Assembly: GCF_000699445.3 (NCBI RefSeq)
Contig: NC_067196.1
Span: forward strand, 90,801,364-90,865,363
Direction of reading: 5' to 3'
DNA from: Schistosoma haematobium
Taxonomy: Eukaryota; Platyhelminthes; Trematoda; Strigeidida; Schistosomatidae
DNA: 64,000 nt
Shown here: positions 1-9,962 of the stretch, one piece after another
Layout: every line of letters begins with the position of its first letter
Numbering within the stretch: position 1 is the first letter of the stretch
Program-made: the position numbers and the translations under genes
The notes under the pieces: model-generated
Told to the model about the DNA's origin: nothing
The model's database searches: none
Seen by the model: only the letters and a program-made list of their open reading frames with translations

Positions 1-690
1 CTGACACTCAAATGATCTGAAAACATTGATTTCTAAGTCAAATAATTTGATTGTAAATTAACTCCATTTTATTCAGTTTCAAGTGAACTGGACTGCTAGT
101 TGATTCGAGAGTAAGGTTCAAGTTACTCGAGTTTGCATTTCAGTGATTTATCAAGTGGTCATGATTGAGTTTGACATATTAACCTATAATCACTTAAATA
201 ACAACCGATGAGTGACTAGCACTCGAGCACTAAAATCTTGTACATGGATACTGTATCAACTTCTTCGATTCAGCCAGTCGGTCAAGTGTGACGTAAAATC
301 CGGTTCAATTTGCCATTACCTCGTTAACACAGCGAAATGGAATTTTCTGAGCAAGTCCAAGAGTAGTAGAGACAGTAACAGTAATAGTAGCAATACAAAA
401 GATTAGGCATCGAAAAAATGAATCAGATTATCGAAGTAAAGAAATTCATGAGGAATTTAGAAACTTAGCATCTAAGGGAGGACAAGGAGTGGATGTACAT
501 GCATAATTTCAAACAATTTTGAACCATGTCACTTAGAAACTTGAACCATTACTTACGATAATAACGACGCTTCAAACCGAGTAGTCTACGCCTCAATTCA
601 ACCGTCAGTAACTTCATGGACTGATGCCGTATTTTATTTCACCCTACTAGCTTTCTTCCGGCCTACATCGCCCGTCAGGGTAGACGGGAG
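1..690. other. unassigned AT-rich sequence
   Basis: No coherent gene or recognised repeat was seen. Only a 64-codon Ser/Asn-rich ORF occurs on the plus strand (212-406), without family motifs or convincing splice signals. Confidence 0.4.
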
Positions 691-699
691 TTGGGTATA

Positions 700-1745
700 C
701 ATAAAACATGTTTCAATCGCCTAGGTTAACATTTACTACCTCATCAATCGACTCCCCATATTCGCCTGATACTCTATTCCAAACCCAGGGATTGCTTATT
801 AGATGGTGCAAGAATACGCAAACAATGCTTCGAAGAAATCTATGGTCGAACACTAATAACCTACGAATATCCTACATTGTTAATGTCTACGATGGAAAAA
901 TTATTAGTACTTCCACCTCATCCTGTGATAAAAGAGCATATTGATCCGAATCAGTTTGCCTACAGATGCAAAAGAGGCACCTACGATTCTGTTGCTGTTC
1001 TGCATCACAATATAGTGTTCAACCTAGAAAAGAGTAAGAAGTATGTTAGATGAGCTTTTCTGGACTTTACTATACTTTGATTGTATACCAAGACAACGCA
1101 TAATTAACAAGGTAATCAGCGTCAACACTGACACCTGGACAATCAACTGGCTATGTCCCTACCTCTCTGGAAGTAAACAGTACACTGTATTTGGAGGAAA
1201 GTGTCCAGAGTCTCTACTGTCTCATGAAGTTGTACCACAAGGAGCTGTTCTCTCACCTCTTCTTTTCTCTTTTTTTTGCATGATCTGATATCTTCTACAG
1301 GAAACACTTTTGTGAAATGTGCGGATGATCTCACTGTATGTATGCCTATCTCTTCCTTTTTACATCCCATAGAAATGAATGAGTTTCTGTCTTGTATTGA
1401 TTGTTGGTCTGTTGGTAATGGTCTTATACTTAATCCGTCTAAATGTCAAGCTGTTAACTTCAGCATGAGGCATGAATGGCATCTAACCACCATTTTGAGA
1501 TTCCATAATGCTTGTGCCATTGGAGAAACTTTGATAAACACAGTGTCGAAGGTCAATTATCTTGGTGTCACCATTTCCTCTGATCTCTCTTGGTCTTCCC
1601 ACGTTTTATTATTATCGAAGATGGTTTTCCGTCTGATTTACTGGTTCGTATTGACCTTAAATTTGTCATTGCTTACTTCTTTGTTTTGTTTGTCTCCCAT
1701 CCACTTGAATTTTGTTCTTATATTTGTGCATAATTTTCCGGATTG
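700..1745 (+). pseudogene. non-LTR retrotransposon reverse transcriptase fragment
   Basis: This is a decayed reverse transcriptase domain of a jockey/CR1-type LINE, spread over three frames. Near 949-990 it reads PNQFAYRCKRGTYDSV (an RT segment preceding motif A). Near 1052 comes AFLDFT. At about 1228-1263 VVPQGAVLSPLL is the motif B region, and at about 1318-1347 CADDLTVCMP is the catalytic motif C. At about 1546-1602 NYLGVTISSDLSW is the thumb-side motif. A stop after KYVR and a frame change near 1276 break it, and neither an endonuclease domain nor a 3' end is visible. It is therefore a dead internal fragment. The family assignment rests on motif spacing only. Confidence 0.8.
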
Positions 1746-1776
1746 ATTGATAAACTGGATCGATTTCAATGTGCTT

Positions 1777-1797
1777 GTTGATTGACCTGAGTACCAA
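1777..1797 (+). repeat. left copy of ~20-bp direct repeat bracketing the Gypsy scrap
   Basis: The motif TTGATTGACCTGAGTACCA at about 1777-1796 recurs at about 2228-2246, directly bordering both ends of the Gypsy fragment. It looks like a target-site duplication. Confidence 0.6.
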
Positions 1798-2228
1798 GCT
1801 GCCGATCGTATCTAAGAAGTTACGAAATCTACTACCGAGGTTTTTTCAGTCAAAGAAAAGCCTCAAACGACTCAGAATGACATAACCGATTTATGTCATA
1901 CACTCACGCGTTATCTTCATTTTCGTAACAACCGTAAGTAATCACACACCCCACGTAGAAGCACCTCACGTAAGCGATCTGTCTCTAGACCACGAGAGAC
2001 GGATAACCTCGACTGGTGCTGGTATCACAACCAGTATGGAAAGTCTTCCAGAAATTGCAGAAAACCCTGCAATCTTCCCAACTCAAAACCGACTGTCTCG
2101 GAAAACAACTCGGGAAACTCCTAAGCCGGTACGTGCTAACGGCCGTAGCCGACGAACATAGCCGTCTGTTATACGTCACAGCTGTGACAACGAGAGTTCG
2201 CTACCTAGTCAAAACTGGCGCAGAAGTT
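1798..2228 (+). pseudogene. Ty3/Gypsy gag-protease fragment
   Basis: This is a piece of an LTR-retrotransposon gag C-terminus and protease. The gag part (ADRI..EVTK..TEVF near 1800-1850) matches the gag tail encoded on the minus strand near 25.9-26.1 kb. Near 2011-2065 a Cys/His module reads WCWYHNQYGKSSRNC, the zinc-binding end of gag. After a frame change, 2086-2228 encodes SRLLYV and LVKTGAEV, where the protease signature D-T/S-G-A has K in place of the catalytic Asp. Stops and frameshifts make it non-functional. The fragment is bracketed by a roughly 20-bp direct repeat (see findings). Confidence 0.75.
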
Positions 2229-2236
2229 GATTGACC

Positions 2237-2596
2237 TGAGTACCAGGCTTCTAAAAATTCTCTGGTGTTTCTGGAATTTCTTCCGTTTAAGATTCCCACA
2301 TTTTTCCAATCGAATGAGTGTCCGCAGTTGTCCACACGTATTGATATAAGTGAGGAAATATCATAACGTCTGACTGCTAATTGATGTTCATGTAGGCAAG
2401 GGTGAAGGGAGCGTCCGCTTTGTTTGATGTAGTGTTTTTCGTAATTGGCACAATCTAATTTGTAGATGATGTTTGATTTGTCTTCCTTTGCTATTTCATC
2501 CTTTGGTTTGCATAGGATTGATTGTAGTGATTTTGTCGGTTTGTGTGCCACGCCTATTACGAAGGTTTTCAGCAGTCCCGTTGAGGTTTCTGACAT
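2237..2596 (-). pseudogene. GIY-YIG endonuclease remnant of the same Penelope-like element
   Basis: The frame encodes YKLDCANYEKHYIKQSGR followed by LHEHQ, recognisable as the Cys/Tyr-rich entry to a PLE GIY-YIG nuclease. The usual Y-x-G-x-T/S is degraded (YIKQSGR) and the second zinc-binding Cys is Tyr. The continuation, CGHSFDW and ILNGRNSRNTREFLEAW, matches the end of the endonuclease domain. It lies about 140 bp downstream of the RT frame, in a different reading frame. Confidence 0.75.
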
Positions 2597-2735
2597 GCCT
2601 TTTATGTATTGTAGGGCGATATTTTTGTTGATTTCTGTGCTTGACTTGGGTTCTGATGCTGCGTATGGTTGGTGGTTTTTGATGAAGTTGATTGGGTCAC
2701 TGTTCTTTTGAAATACGTCCTTCAGGTATTTCTCT

Positions 2736-3566
2736 TCATTTTTTCGTGCTGCCAGTGTGTCCTTCCCTCTTGAACAAAGTTTGTACGCAGTTGATTTTGT
2801 GAGCTCTTGGGTTGTTGCTATTGTAGTTGAGAATTTGATCTGTATGGGTCGGTTTTATATACACTTTAGTCTCCAGTTTTCCTGTGTCGGTTCTAGTGAT
2901 TAATATATCCAAGAATGATCGTTTGTTGTTTGACTCCTGTTCCATTGTGAACTTGATGTCATTGAAAACTTTGTTCATCAGTTTGTAAGTGTTTTCCAGT
3001 TCATTCTTTTTGACGATGATGAATGTGTCGTCTACATAGCAAATCCAAATTTTTGGCTTGATCACTCGTATTATCGCGGCTTCTGGTCTTTGCATCACTG
3101 CCTCTGCGATCACTCCTGATATTAATGATCCCATTGGTGTCCCTCTCGTTTGTTCGTAGATTTTGTTGTTGAGTTGAAAATATGTTGTTAGGCATAAATC
3201 GATGAGTTCTAGTAGACTTTGAATTTGAAGCACCGTGTACTCAGTGAGATTTGTGTCGTTGGTGAGGAGCAGGGATATAGTTTCTTTTGCTAACCTTGGT
3301 TCAACTGAGGTGAAAAACGCCGTTACATAGAAAGATATCATCAGTTCGTCCTTATTGATTTGAATGTCCTTAATTTGGTCCAGGCATTGTGTGGGGGACT
3401 TGATGAAGTAGTTGGATGAATCTAATAAATGTTTCAGTATTCGTGAAATTTCTTTTGACAAATTGTATGCTGGCGTTCCGAGGAGTGCTACAATTGTACG
3501 TAGTGGAATGTTTGGTTTGTGTATTTTTGGTCTGCCGTAGAATCGAGGGCAGACCAAACACTTCAC
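2736..3566 (-). pseudogene. Penelope-like reverse transcriptase domain
   Basis: The 276-codon open frame encodes most of a PLE-type (telomerase-related) reverse transcriptase. The order visible is GRPKIHKPNIPLR, then the motif A region SFYVTAFFTSVE. In motif A the first catalytic Asp of the usual F-D-V is replaced by Tyr. Then follow motif B (RGTPMGSLISGVIAE), catalytic motif C (CYVDDTF) and SFLDILI. The stop after GSTKK separates it from the endonuclease remnant, so the ORF is broken. The missing motif A Asp argues for an inactive protein even if the frame were open. Confidence 0.82.
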
Positions 3567-4390
3567 TTCTATCTGAAGTTTATGCTGATGATGTCATTCA
3601 GAAGAACGATGAAAGCCCCACGACCAAACCATCCAGCTCAGAGAAAAAACTCCATCGAAAACCCCATTGACCTTTGGATAAGACCTCTGGATCAAACGGT
3701 CCCTAAGATAACCACGTGCTGAATTAAGGAGAGCGAGTGAAGTAGTCGAACGCGTTGGCAACTTCATTTATTTTGGAAGTCTCATCAGCCCTAATGGGTT
3801 GGTGTCTGAAGAAATCTCAGCACGGATTCGAAAAGCTCGTCACCTATGGCGAAGGCGAGATATCCGTCTATTAATAATAAAGTATACTGTTTTACTTTAC
3901 GGCAGCGAAACATGGCCATTAAGAGTAGAAGATACTCGTAAACTACCAGTATTTGACCACAGATGCCTTAGAAATATTGCTGGCGTCTGTTGGGATCACC
4001 GGGTAAGTAATAGTGAGGTTAGATGCAGGGTATTAAGGAATGATGATGATAAATCACCTGATGAAGTTTTGAATCTTCATCGACTGAGATGGTTGGGCCA
4101 CGTGTTACTCATGCCTGGACACCGACAACCACGACTTGCAATGCTAACCGGTGTTGGAGATGGTTGGAAGAAAGTTAGGGGCGGCCAAACCAAAACGTAG
4201 CATCAGTGCTTGAAGTCACTAACCTCTAGTCTGAGCCATGTTGGTAGATGCAGACTACTTGGTTGAGATCCGCGTGACTATCGTAACCAATGGTTGGAGA
4301 CTCTTAGTGAGATGGCTCAGAATCGACCACAATGGCGTAGGTGTATACACTCTCTGTCTTCCCTTAAACTAAGAGATTAAAATCGCTTCA
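3567..4390 (+). pseudogene. RTE-like LINE 3' end (RT C-terminal region)
   Basis: The 3' portion of a non-LTR retrotransposon ORF. From about 3735 it reads EVVERVGNFIYFGSLISPNG, then ISARIRKARHLWRRRDIR. It continues with LLYGSETWPLRVED, FDHRCLRNIAG and RWLGHVL with a GWKKVRGG tail. These are the thumb and C-terminal motifs typical of RTE-clade LINEs. A similar, also broken, copy sits at 46.8-47.9 kb. The frame closes at 4198, but homology to the sister copy continues to about 4375, so the end is frameshifted. The 5' part, including the RT active site, is absent or unrecognisable. Confidence 0.82.
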
Positions 4391-5134
4391 TATCTTTCTT
4401 CCTGTACTATATCTCTATATGCAATCTTTCTTTTATATATCAACACCTCTGAATTAACTACTTTTATGAATCCGGTGTTCACCTTGTTGTGTTAATGAGG
4501 TGTGGTGACTTGGACCGATGCATATATGTGCCTGGTCCTACGTTGTAGCCGAAAGACTGACTGAAATGCTTCAATCTGTGTATCCAGACAGTATGTCAGT
4601 CTTCTCACAAATAAGATAATGTATAACTATGAAGAAAGTGCTAATATTCGCTCCGCTAAGCTACCTACTCAACCGTTACTCACTATGATTCTATTACAAA
4701 CGTGTCGATTTTACAAAGCATCAAACTCCTATTCCGTTCTCTATTTATCTTTGTATCCCAACTTACTCTGCAGCTCATCTACGTCGAAAGCTCCGTCTTG
4801 TCTAAGCGATCCCAAGTCTCTAAGTGGTCGAAACCCTGGATGCCACCACCAAATACGGAATCCAGATCAGTTTTTCCCGAAAAGTCAAATGCTGTCCTTC
4901 TCCAACGTCCGTACACTGAAGAAAATGAGACAACAGATAAGTTTGGTCATGCATTTGGTAACTGCTAACATTGATGTTTGCAGTAGATCACAGACCTTTA
5001 TACAACATTCTAGTGAATTACTACTAAAGCTAACTGGGAATTTGACATTAAAATACCGTCACAATTATCGCATTTTAACAGTCGTGCTTCCTCATATCAT
5101 GATCACCTTCGTCTCATTGAGGACTTTCACCTGA
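4391..5134 (+). other. unassigned; one Ser/Leu-rich ORF of unknown status
   Basis: After the LINE tail, an uninterrupted 171-codon frame runs from 4619 to 5134, with an overlapping 88-codon frame (4702-4968). Neither shows a domain, signal peptide or splice-supported extension that I recognise. The composition (Ser, Leu, Gln) and the double open frames suggest retroelement-derived or chance coding. Confidence 0.3.
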
Positions 5135-6434
5135 GATTGTGTGTTCAAGTAGGGTGTGTCTGAGAAATTTATTGACACTTTGAAGGCTTACTACACAAAC
5201 ATCTCAGATAGTAAGTGCACACAAACACGTTTTTACATTATTCCATTCTAGAAATGCCTTAGGTATTATGATTCGTTAAGCTCGTCATTTCCCTTCAACT
5301 TTGTCATTGATAACATTGTGAAGACTGCTCAGATCGGAATACATAGCGATGTTGGTTCGTTGAAAGGACACATAATACATGTTCTAATCACCTTAGTTAA
5401 TGAAGACACTGTAGTGTCAGTCATTATTTTTAGCCCGTAATATATCTTATTCTAGTTTTTGGACAAACCAATTCATTCATTCTACTTGAGTCATATTTTG
5501 ACCTTGTTAATTATTCGCTTATTAGCCCTGACTATTTATGTATGTGTGTGCACACTTCATGTCCCATGACTCATCACATGTCTGAAGTTTATTTTGTCTG
5601 CCTATAAATATTGCGTAACGCCTGGCTAGAAATGGAGTTGGCTTCCCAGCCATATTCCCTGCGCGTCATTTCGCTTTGTTCTATCACATCCACTTTACAT
5701 ACAAAAATATGTATTCAAAGACTTATCTAAATTCCGTCATTGACTAACGTGATTTAAGTCGATGATTGTATACAAGGATAGGTGATGACAAACATTCGTA
5801 CGATCTAAATGGAGTCAAATCCACGGGCCAAACACACACCACCTTACATATCTCTATCCAGTACCCTGAGTCCTACCTTTGCATTGCTCATTCGGCAGTC
5901 ACAACATACGTAAGTAATTCTTTGACGACACTCGTAACTAGATGGTAATAATTCACAAATACCTAACTTTAGAAGTCACTTCATATCCATAAATAGAGGT
6001 CGAACTAATGTGACGTTGGAGCACGGACATTTTACTTATAACACAGGTACCACAAGTTGGAGGAGTCAAAAGAACGAGCCAATCAGGAGCATTTGATGAA
6101 TTTCAAGATCACGGTGCTAAGTTCAATACGAGATGCACACATTCTATCGATTTACAGTAGATTTTAGAGAAGAGGTGATTTTTGAGCGACTACAATAGAT
6201 GGTACTATTAAGAAGTTGCTGTATCTGTGACTGCGTCAATCAAATGACTGCAGCATGATCTACAGACTACTGTGATGACATTAGATTTCGTTGTACTATA
6301 TGTTAGAAGATAAAATCTGCTCGAACTGGCACTTTCTTCGCTCGATCACGACTCAGATTAAGGCAAATCATGATTATTGTTGCGAATTGGATTATGAAGT
6401 CACCAGTAACACTGGCTGCGGCTTTTGCAGATGT
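5135..6434. other. unassigned region; possible LTR-like promoter segment
   Basis: No gene is visible. Around 5400-5730 there is a segment with a TATAAATA box (about 5603-5610), pyrimidine-rich downstream sequence and TG/CA-like limits, resembling an LTR. I could not find matching terminal repeats or a target duplication, so it stays unassigned. Confidence 0.3.
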
Positions 6435-6435
6435 G

Positions 6436-6500
6436 CACCCTAACGCTAAACCCTAATCTAACCCCTAACCCTAACCTAAACCCTAATCTTAACCCTTTTA
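6436..6500 (+). repeat. interstitial telomeric-type repeat block 1
   Basis: Degenerate tandem CCCTAA units (the complement of TTAGGG, the schistosome telomere unit), mixed with CCCTAAT, CCTAAC and CCTTAACC variants, over about 65 bp. Confidence 0.85.
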
Positions 6501-6885
6501 GCGTGGTGTCGCGTTGAGATTAACTATGAACACCACTACCAAGAAACACGTGCCAAGTAAATCAGAAGGCGAGGGTTGAACGTAGCCAAATAAATCCATA
6601 AAATCCCTGAGAAGGCAGTTAATGGAACAAGTCGAGATATATTTGCTGGCGATCTCGTGGTATCGAAAGTATACCGAGATCGTGTCAGAATACAAGCTTG
6701 GCTACAGAACGTAACCGAACTCGCGCGAAGTCACAATCAAAGTGTGTAAATAAGAATGGAAGCACAATATAGCTGTCATTAGCACAGTCAAACAAAAGCA
6801 CATTAAAACAAACACTGGTACAGTTGGTTATAATAATAATTGTTTTTATTAAATCAGTCGTGTTCTCGTGATAAATTTGAGTCAC

Positions 6886-6940
6886 TACACCCTAAACCCT
6901 AACCTTAACCCTAACCCTAACCTTAACCATAAACCCTAAC
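6886..6940 (+). repeat. interstitial telomeric-type repeat block 2
   Basis: A second CCCTAA-type tandem block in the same orientation, about 390 bp after the first. It contains CCTAAA, CCTTAA and CCATAAA variants. Confidence 0.85.
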
Positions 6941-7950
6941 CCCATGCACTATGATTTCAGGACATCTGAACATTTATCTAACCTTAACAAATTTTTAAAT
7001 CATGTAAAAGATGAATATCCTCTGTAATTCATAAGTTTTTTATAGTATGTTTTCACTTTATACTAACTCTATTCTGATTGGCTAATAGCTTCAATGTCAC
7101 CTAAAGATTCGTTCAAAGGTCGTCCATAAAATTTAGTCCTACCAATTCGGATTATAGCCTACCCTAATCTTCCAATTTCGAGGAAAAATTGTCAGTTTTA
7201 CGGAAGCCACAATAGAAAAATTGAGGAAGTGACAAAAAACCTGAGAATTTGGAGGGATCTACAAATTTTTATACGACTTTGGGGTAAACCCCGAAATTCA
7301 CCCAAAATCAGAGGACTGGGACTAGGCTTCCCAATCTCCCTGGTTTGGGAAGACCTCCAAAGTCAAATGACTTTCACCAGGATTATAGAGGAATCTCCCC
7401 AGATCCAGGGACATTTTGGGGTTTCGGTGCCAGTTCGCCAAAGTTCACTATAGCGGGTCAAATTTTTCCCGAAATTGGGTGCTCGCGTACGACTACACAT
7501 ATTACTATGAACTCAGTGTAATAAAACCCTTGATGCTGTGGATTTTACACTCGCAGCCATTCTCACGAGAAAATTTGTTAGGAAAACCTTTAAATTACAA
7601 TCAAATTCTATTCTCTAGTTACGACAAACACATAGCTGCCTGACCAGTATTCTAATAAATTTGCTTAGTAATTTAGAGTTCTTAGTCTTTAAAGCTTCGT
7701 CAAAACACTGAAATATATATGGCACTTCATTTGATGATTGAGGGGAGTGTGAATTTCAGTCGCGAATAACTTTTGTTAATCACTCTCATAATGCAAAACA
7801 CCATTACGCCCAAAGTAACGCGCAATTTAAACTGCGACCTTTCTTTCAAATGGTTCAAGTGGTTGTGGGCGGAATGGAAGAAGCTTTCGCTTAACAGGCT
7901 TTTGTGTTTAGGAGTGAGGAATCACAAAATACTCCAAGCAGGAACCTAGG
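6941..7950. other. unassigned sequence
   Basis: No recognised gene. Two overlapping short plus-strand ORFs (7229-7453 and 7416-7643) lack motifs. The G/C-richer part at 7230-7450 looks repeat-like but matches nothing else in the window that I could see. Confidence 0.4.
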
Positions 7951-7989
7951 TATGTTAACAATAAAAGAAGAAAGAGAAGTTGGCAAATC

Positions 7990-9930
7990 ACTGTATGATG
8001 TTGTCCATTGTCCCTAAGAATAGGTCAAGTTGCCTCTTGAAGGACTCCAGGAAAGTCGCTTGGACTAGATTGGCCGGCAGAGAACTCGAGCTTTTGAAAA
8101 CTCTTGAAGAGTAGAAGTTGTGTCTACATTCCTTCTTGCTATGTTGTGTCTCCAGTTTCTATGTGTTACCCCTTAGTTTAGTGTTGGAACTTAGTTTAAG
8201 TAGGTGTTTAAGAGGATGTCCAGAAGTGTTGAGAATACTATAAGCCACTAATAGATCACCTCTAAGACGCCTATACTCTAATGGGTAAGGGTCTATTGAA
8301 TAGAGGCGCTCTTCATAAGGTTTAAATTTGAGTCCTCGAACTGATTTCGTGGCTCGCCGTTGGATACGCTCCAAAGTGTCCTTATTCTTTTGGAGTGAGG
8401 GGGAAGTACTATGTTTCCGTACTCTAAGTAGGGACGGATGAAACTATAGAAGATTATGTGGAATGTTCTTCCGTCGAACTGTTCAAATATGCACTTCAAC
8501 GTTACCAGTGCAAGGTTTGCTCGGAAGGCATTTTTGTCACAGTTAGCGTAAGACTCGAAGTCATGGGGCATTAGGACTCGTAAATCTTTTTCGACTTGGG
8601 ATACTACTAGAGAGGAGTTTCCCAGGATATAACTGCAATCTGCAACATGTCGCTGATGGACTACTTTACACATAGAAGTGTTAAAAGTAAGTCCATTATT
8701 ATCTGCCCAACTTTGGAGTCGAGTCAGATCCTCCTGAAGTGCCTGTATACCGTCTTGACTGCGTATCTCTATCCAAAGTTTAACATCATCGACAAAGAGT
8801 AATAATTCTGACGTTACCTGTTGAGGAAGATCATTTATGTAGATCAAGAAGAAAAGAGGTCCTAGTACTGAGCCTTGGGGGACCCCACTAGGACATTCAA
8901 TAGCCTGAGATAAAGTGAAATTAACCCTAACCATAAAGAGTAGATTTTTCAGGTTTGAGGTAAGCCAATCGAATAGAGGTGGTCTGATACCTAGTCATTT
9001 GAGCTTATTGATAAGACATAAATGGTTAACCTTATCAAAAGCTTTTGAGAAATCTAGGTAGATGATGTCAACCTTTCCCTTGCGATCGAGAATGCTTGTC
9101 AATCTGTCCACCGCAGTCAGCAGGTTGGTTATACAAGTGTAACCCTTCCTGAAATCATGCTGTTGGGGTGAGAAGAAATTTAAGGACAGTAGATAGTCGT
9201 TTAAACCATCGCATATCGGGGGCTCCATGAGCTTTTAAGGTATTGACAGAAGAGCCACCGGCCGAAAACTTGAAGGTTCATTGCGTCGACCTCCTTTGAA
9301 AATTGGTGTGATGTGAGCCAGCTTCCAATTTTCCAATAGTTTGCCTTGGCTAAGCCAGTGTGAGAACATCACGCTAAGCGGCGTTGCCAGGAGTGAAGCT
9401 GCCTCCCTCAGTATGGCAGGATGAACCATATCCGGGCCAGGAGAAGTGTCTAGTCTTAAGTGCTGCAATTTCCGGAACACCAAGTCAGCGCTTAGGTCCA
9501 CTTCGGAAAGTCCTGTGGAATTGCAGATGAAACTGTCGTCAGTAAAGCTGATGTCAGCCGGTTGAAACGTTTTCCGCCAGAAGGTTGGCGGCGTCGCCAT
9601 CGTTGTTGGTCGAGCCGTTAAGACCTAGCAGTTGAGAAATTCCTGTTTTGGCTTGACAAAGAGAGGCTGCATAACGGAATAGGCTTCTAGGATTAGAGAC
9701 AAATTTGTCCATAAGCTTTGTCTGGTACTGAAGCCTGTCTTCTCTTATAGCCTTCGTGCATATGTTCCTTATATGTTTATATTGCCTATACGCTCCGTCT
9801 ATATCAGTTCGTTTGTATTCCACCCAACAGTGCCTTTTGCGGCTTAGCAGGCGAAGGGTACGGTTCTTGATTACTGTAGGTGGCTTGCAGCTATTATTAT
9901 TATTATTCACAGACATCTTATGGGTACATA
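7990..9930 (-). pseudogene. CR1-like ORF2, reverse transcriptase (endonuclease deleted, frameshifted)
   Basis: ORF2 can be read in consecutive frames. The pre-RT linker (9554-9916) includes RNICTKAIREDRLQYQ. Next is an RT entry, SPGPDMVHPAILREAA and FKGGRRNEPSSFRPVAL (9235-9600). Then come QHDFRKGYTCITNLL and VDIIYLDFSKAFDKVNH, motif A (8995-9228). Motif B reads SGVPQGSVLGPLFFLIYIND, followed by motif C, LFVDDVKLW (8293-8934). The frame then changes to YEERL...[10 protein letters not shown] (8159-8374), and the C-terminal LPANLVQATFLESFKRQLD lies near 8020-8080. Catalytic Asp residues are retained (the motif C box is FVDD). The frame breaks occur near 9228, 8935 and 8300. With no endonuclease upstream it cannot prime normally. 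Confidence 0.85.
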
Positions 9931-9933
9931 AGT

Positions 9934-9962
9934 GTTCTGTCCTTTAAAGGTTCTGTCCTTTA
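9934..9962 (+). repeat. 13-bp direct repeat at deletion junction
   Basis: GTTCTGTCCTTTA occurs at 9934-9946 and again at 9950-9962, with a 3-bp spacer. This is exactly where ORF1 abuts the post-endonuclease part of ORF2. Confidence 0.85.

Larger units (their letters stand above)
2229..3566 (-). mobile_element. 5'-truncated Penelope-like element
   Basis: This is a Penelope-like retroelement in minus orientation. The reverse transcriptase is on the high-coordinate side and the GIY-YIG endonuclease remnant on the low side, the usual RT-EN order. The 5' part of the ORF is missing: the reading starts at FYGRPKIHKPNIPLR, an RT segment conserved in the family, next to an unrelated LINE tail. It is a different family from the tandem array at 56.6-64 kb, as the proteins share only family motifs. 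Confidence 0.85.

Noticed and set aside
2016..2234. Retrovirus-like protease as a sign of an endogenous virus
   Set aside because: No envelope gene or LTR was seen. The motifs are those of Ty3/Gypsy retrotransposons.
4619..5134. 171-codon ORF as a possible host gene
   Set aside because: Overlapping open frames, no motif and no splice context. Kept only as an unassigned ORF.
5400..5730. Possible LTR with TATAAATA box
   Set aside because: No matching inverted ends or target duplication found, so left as an unassigned region.
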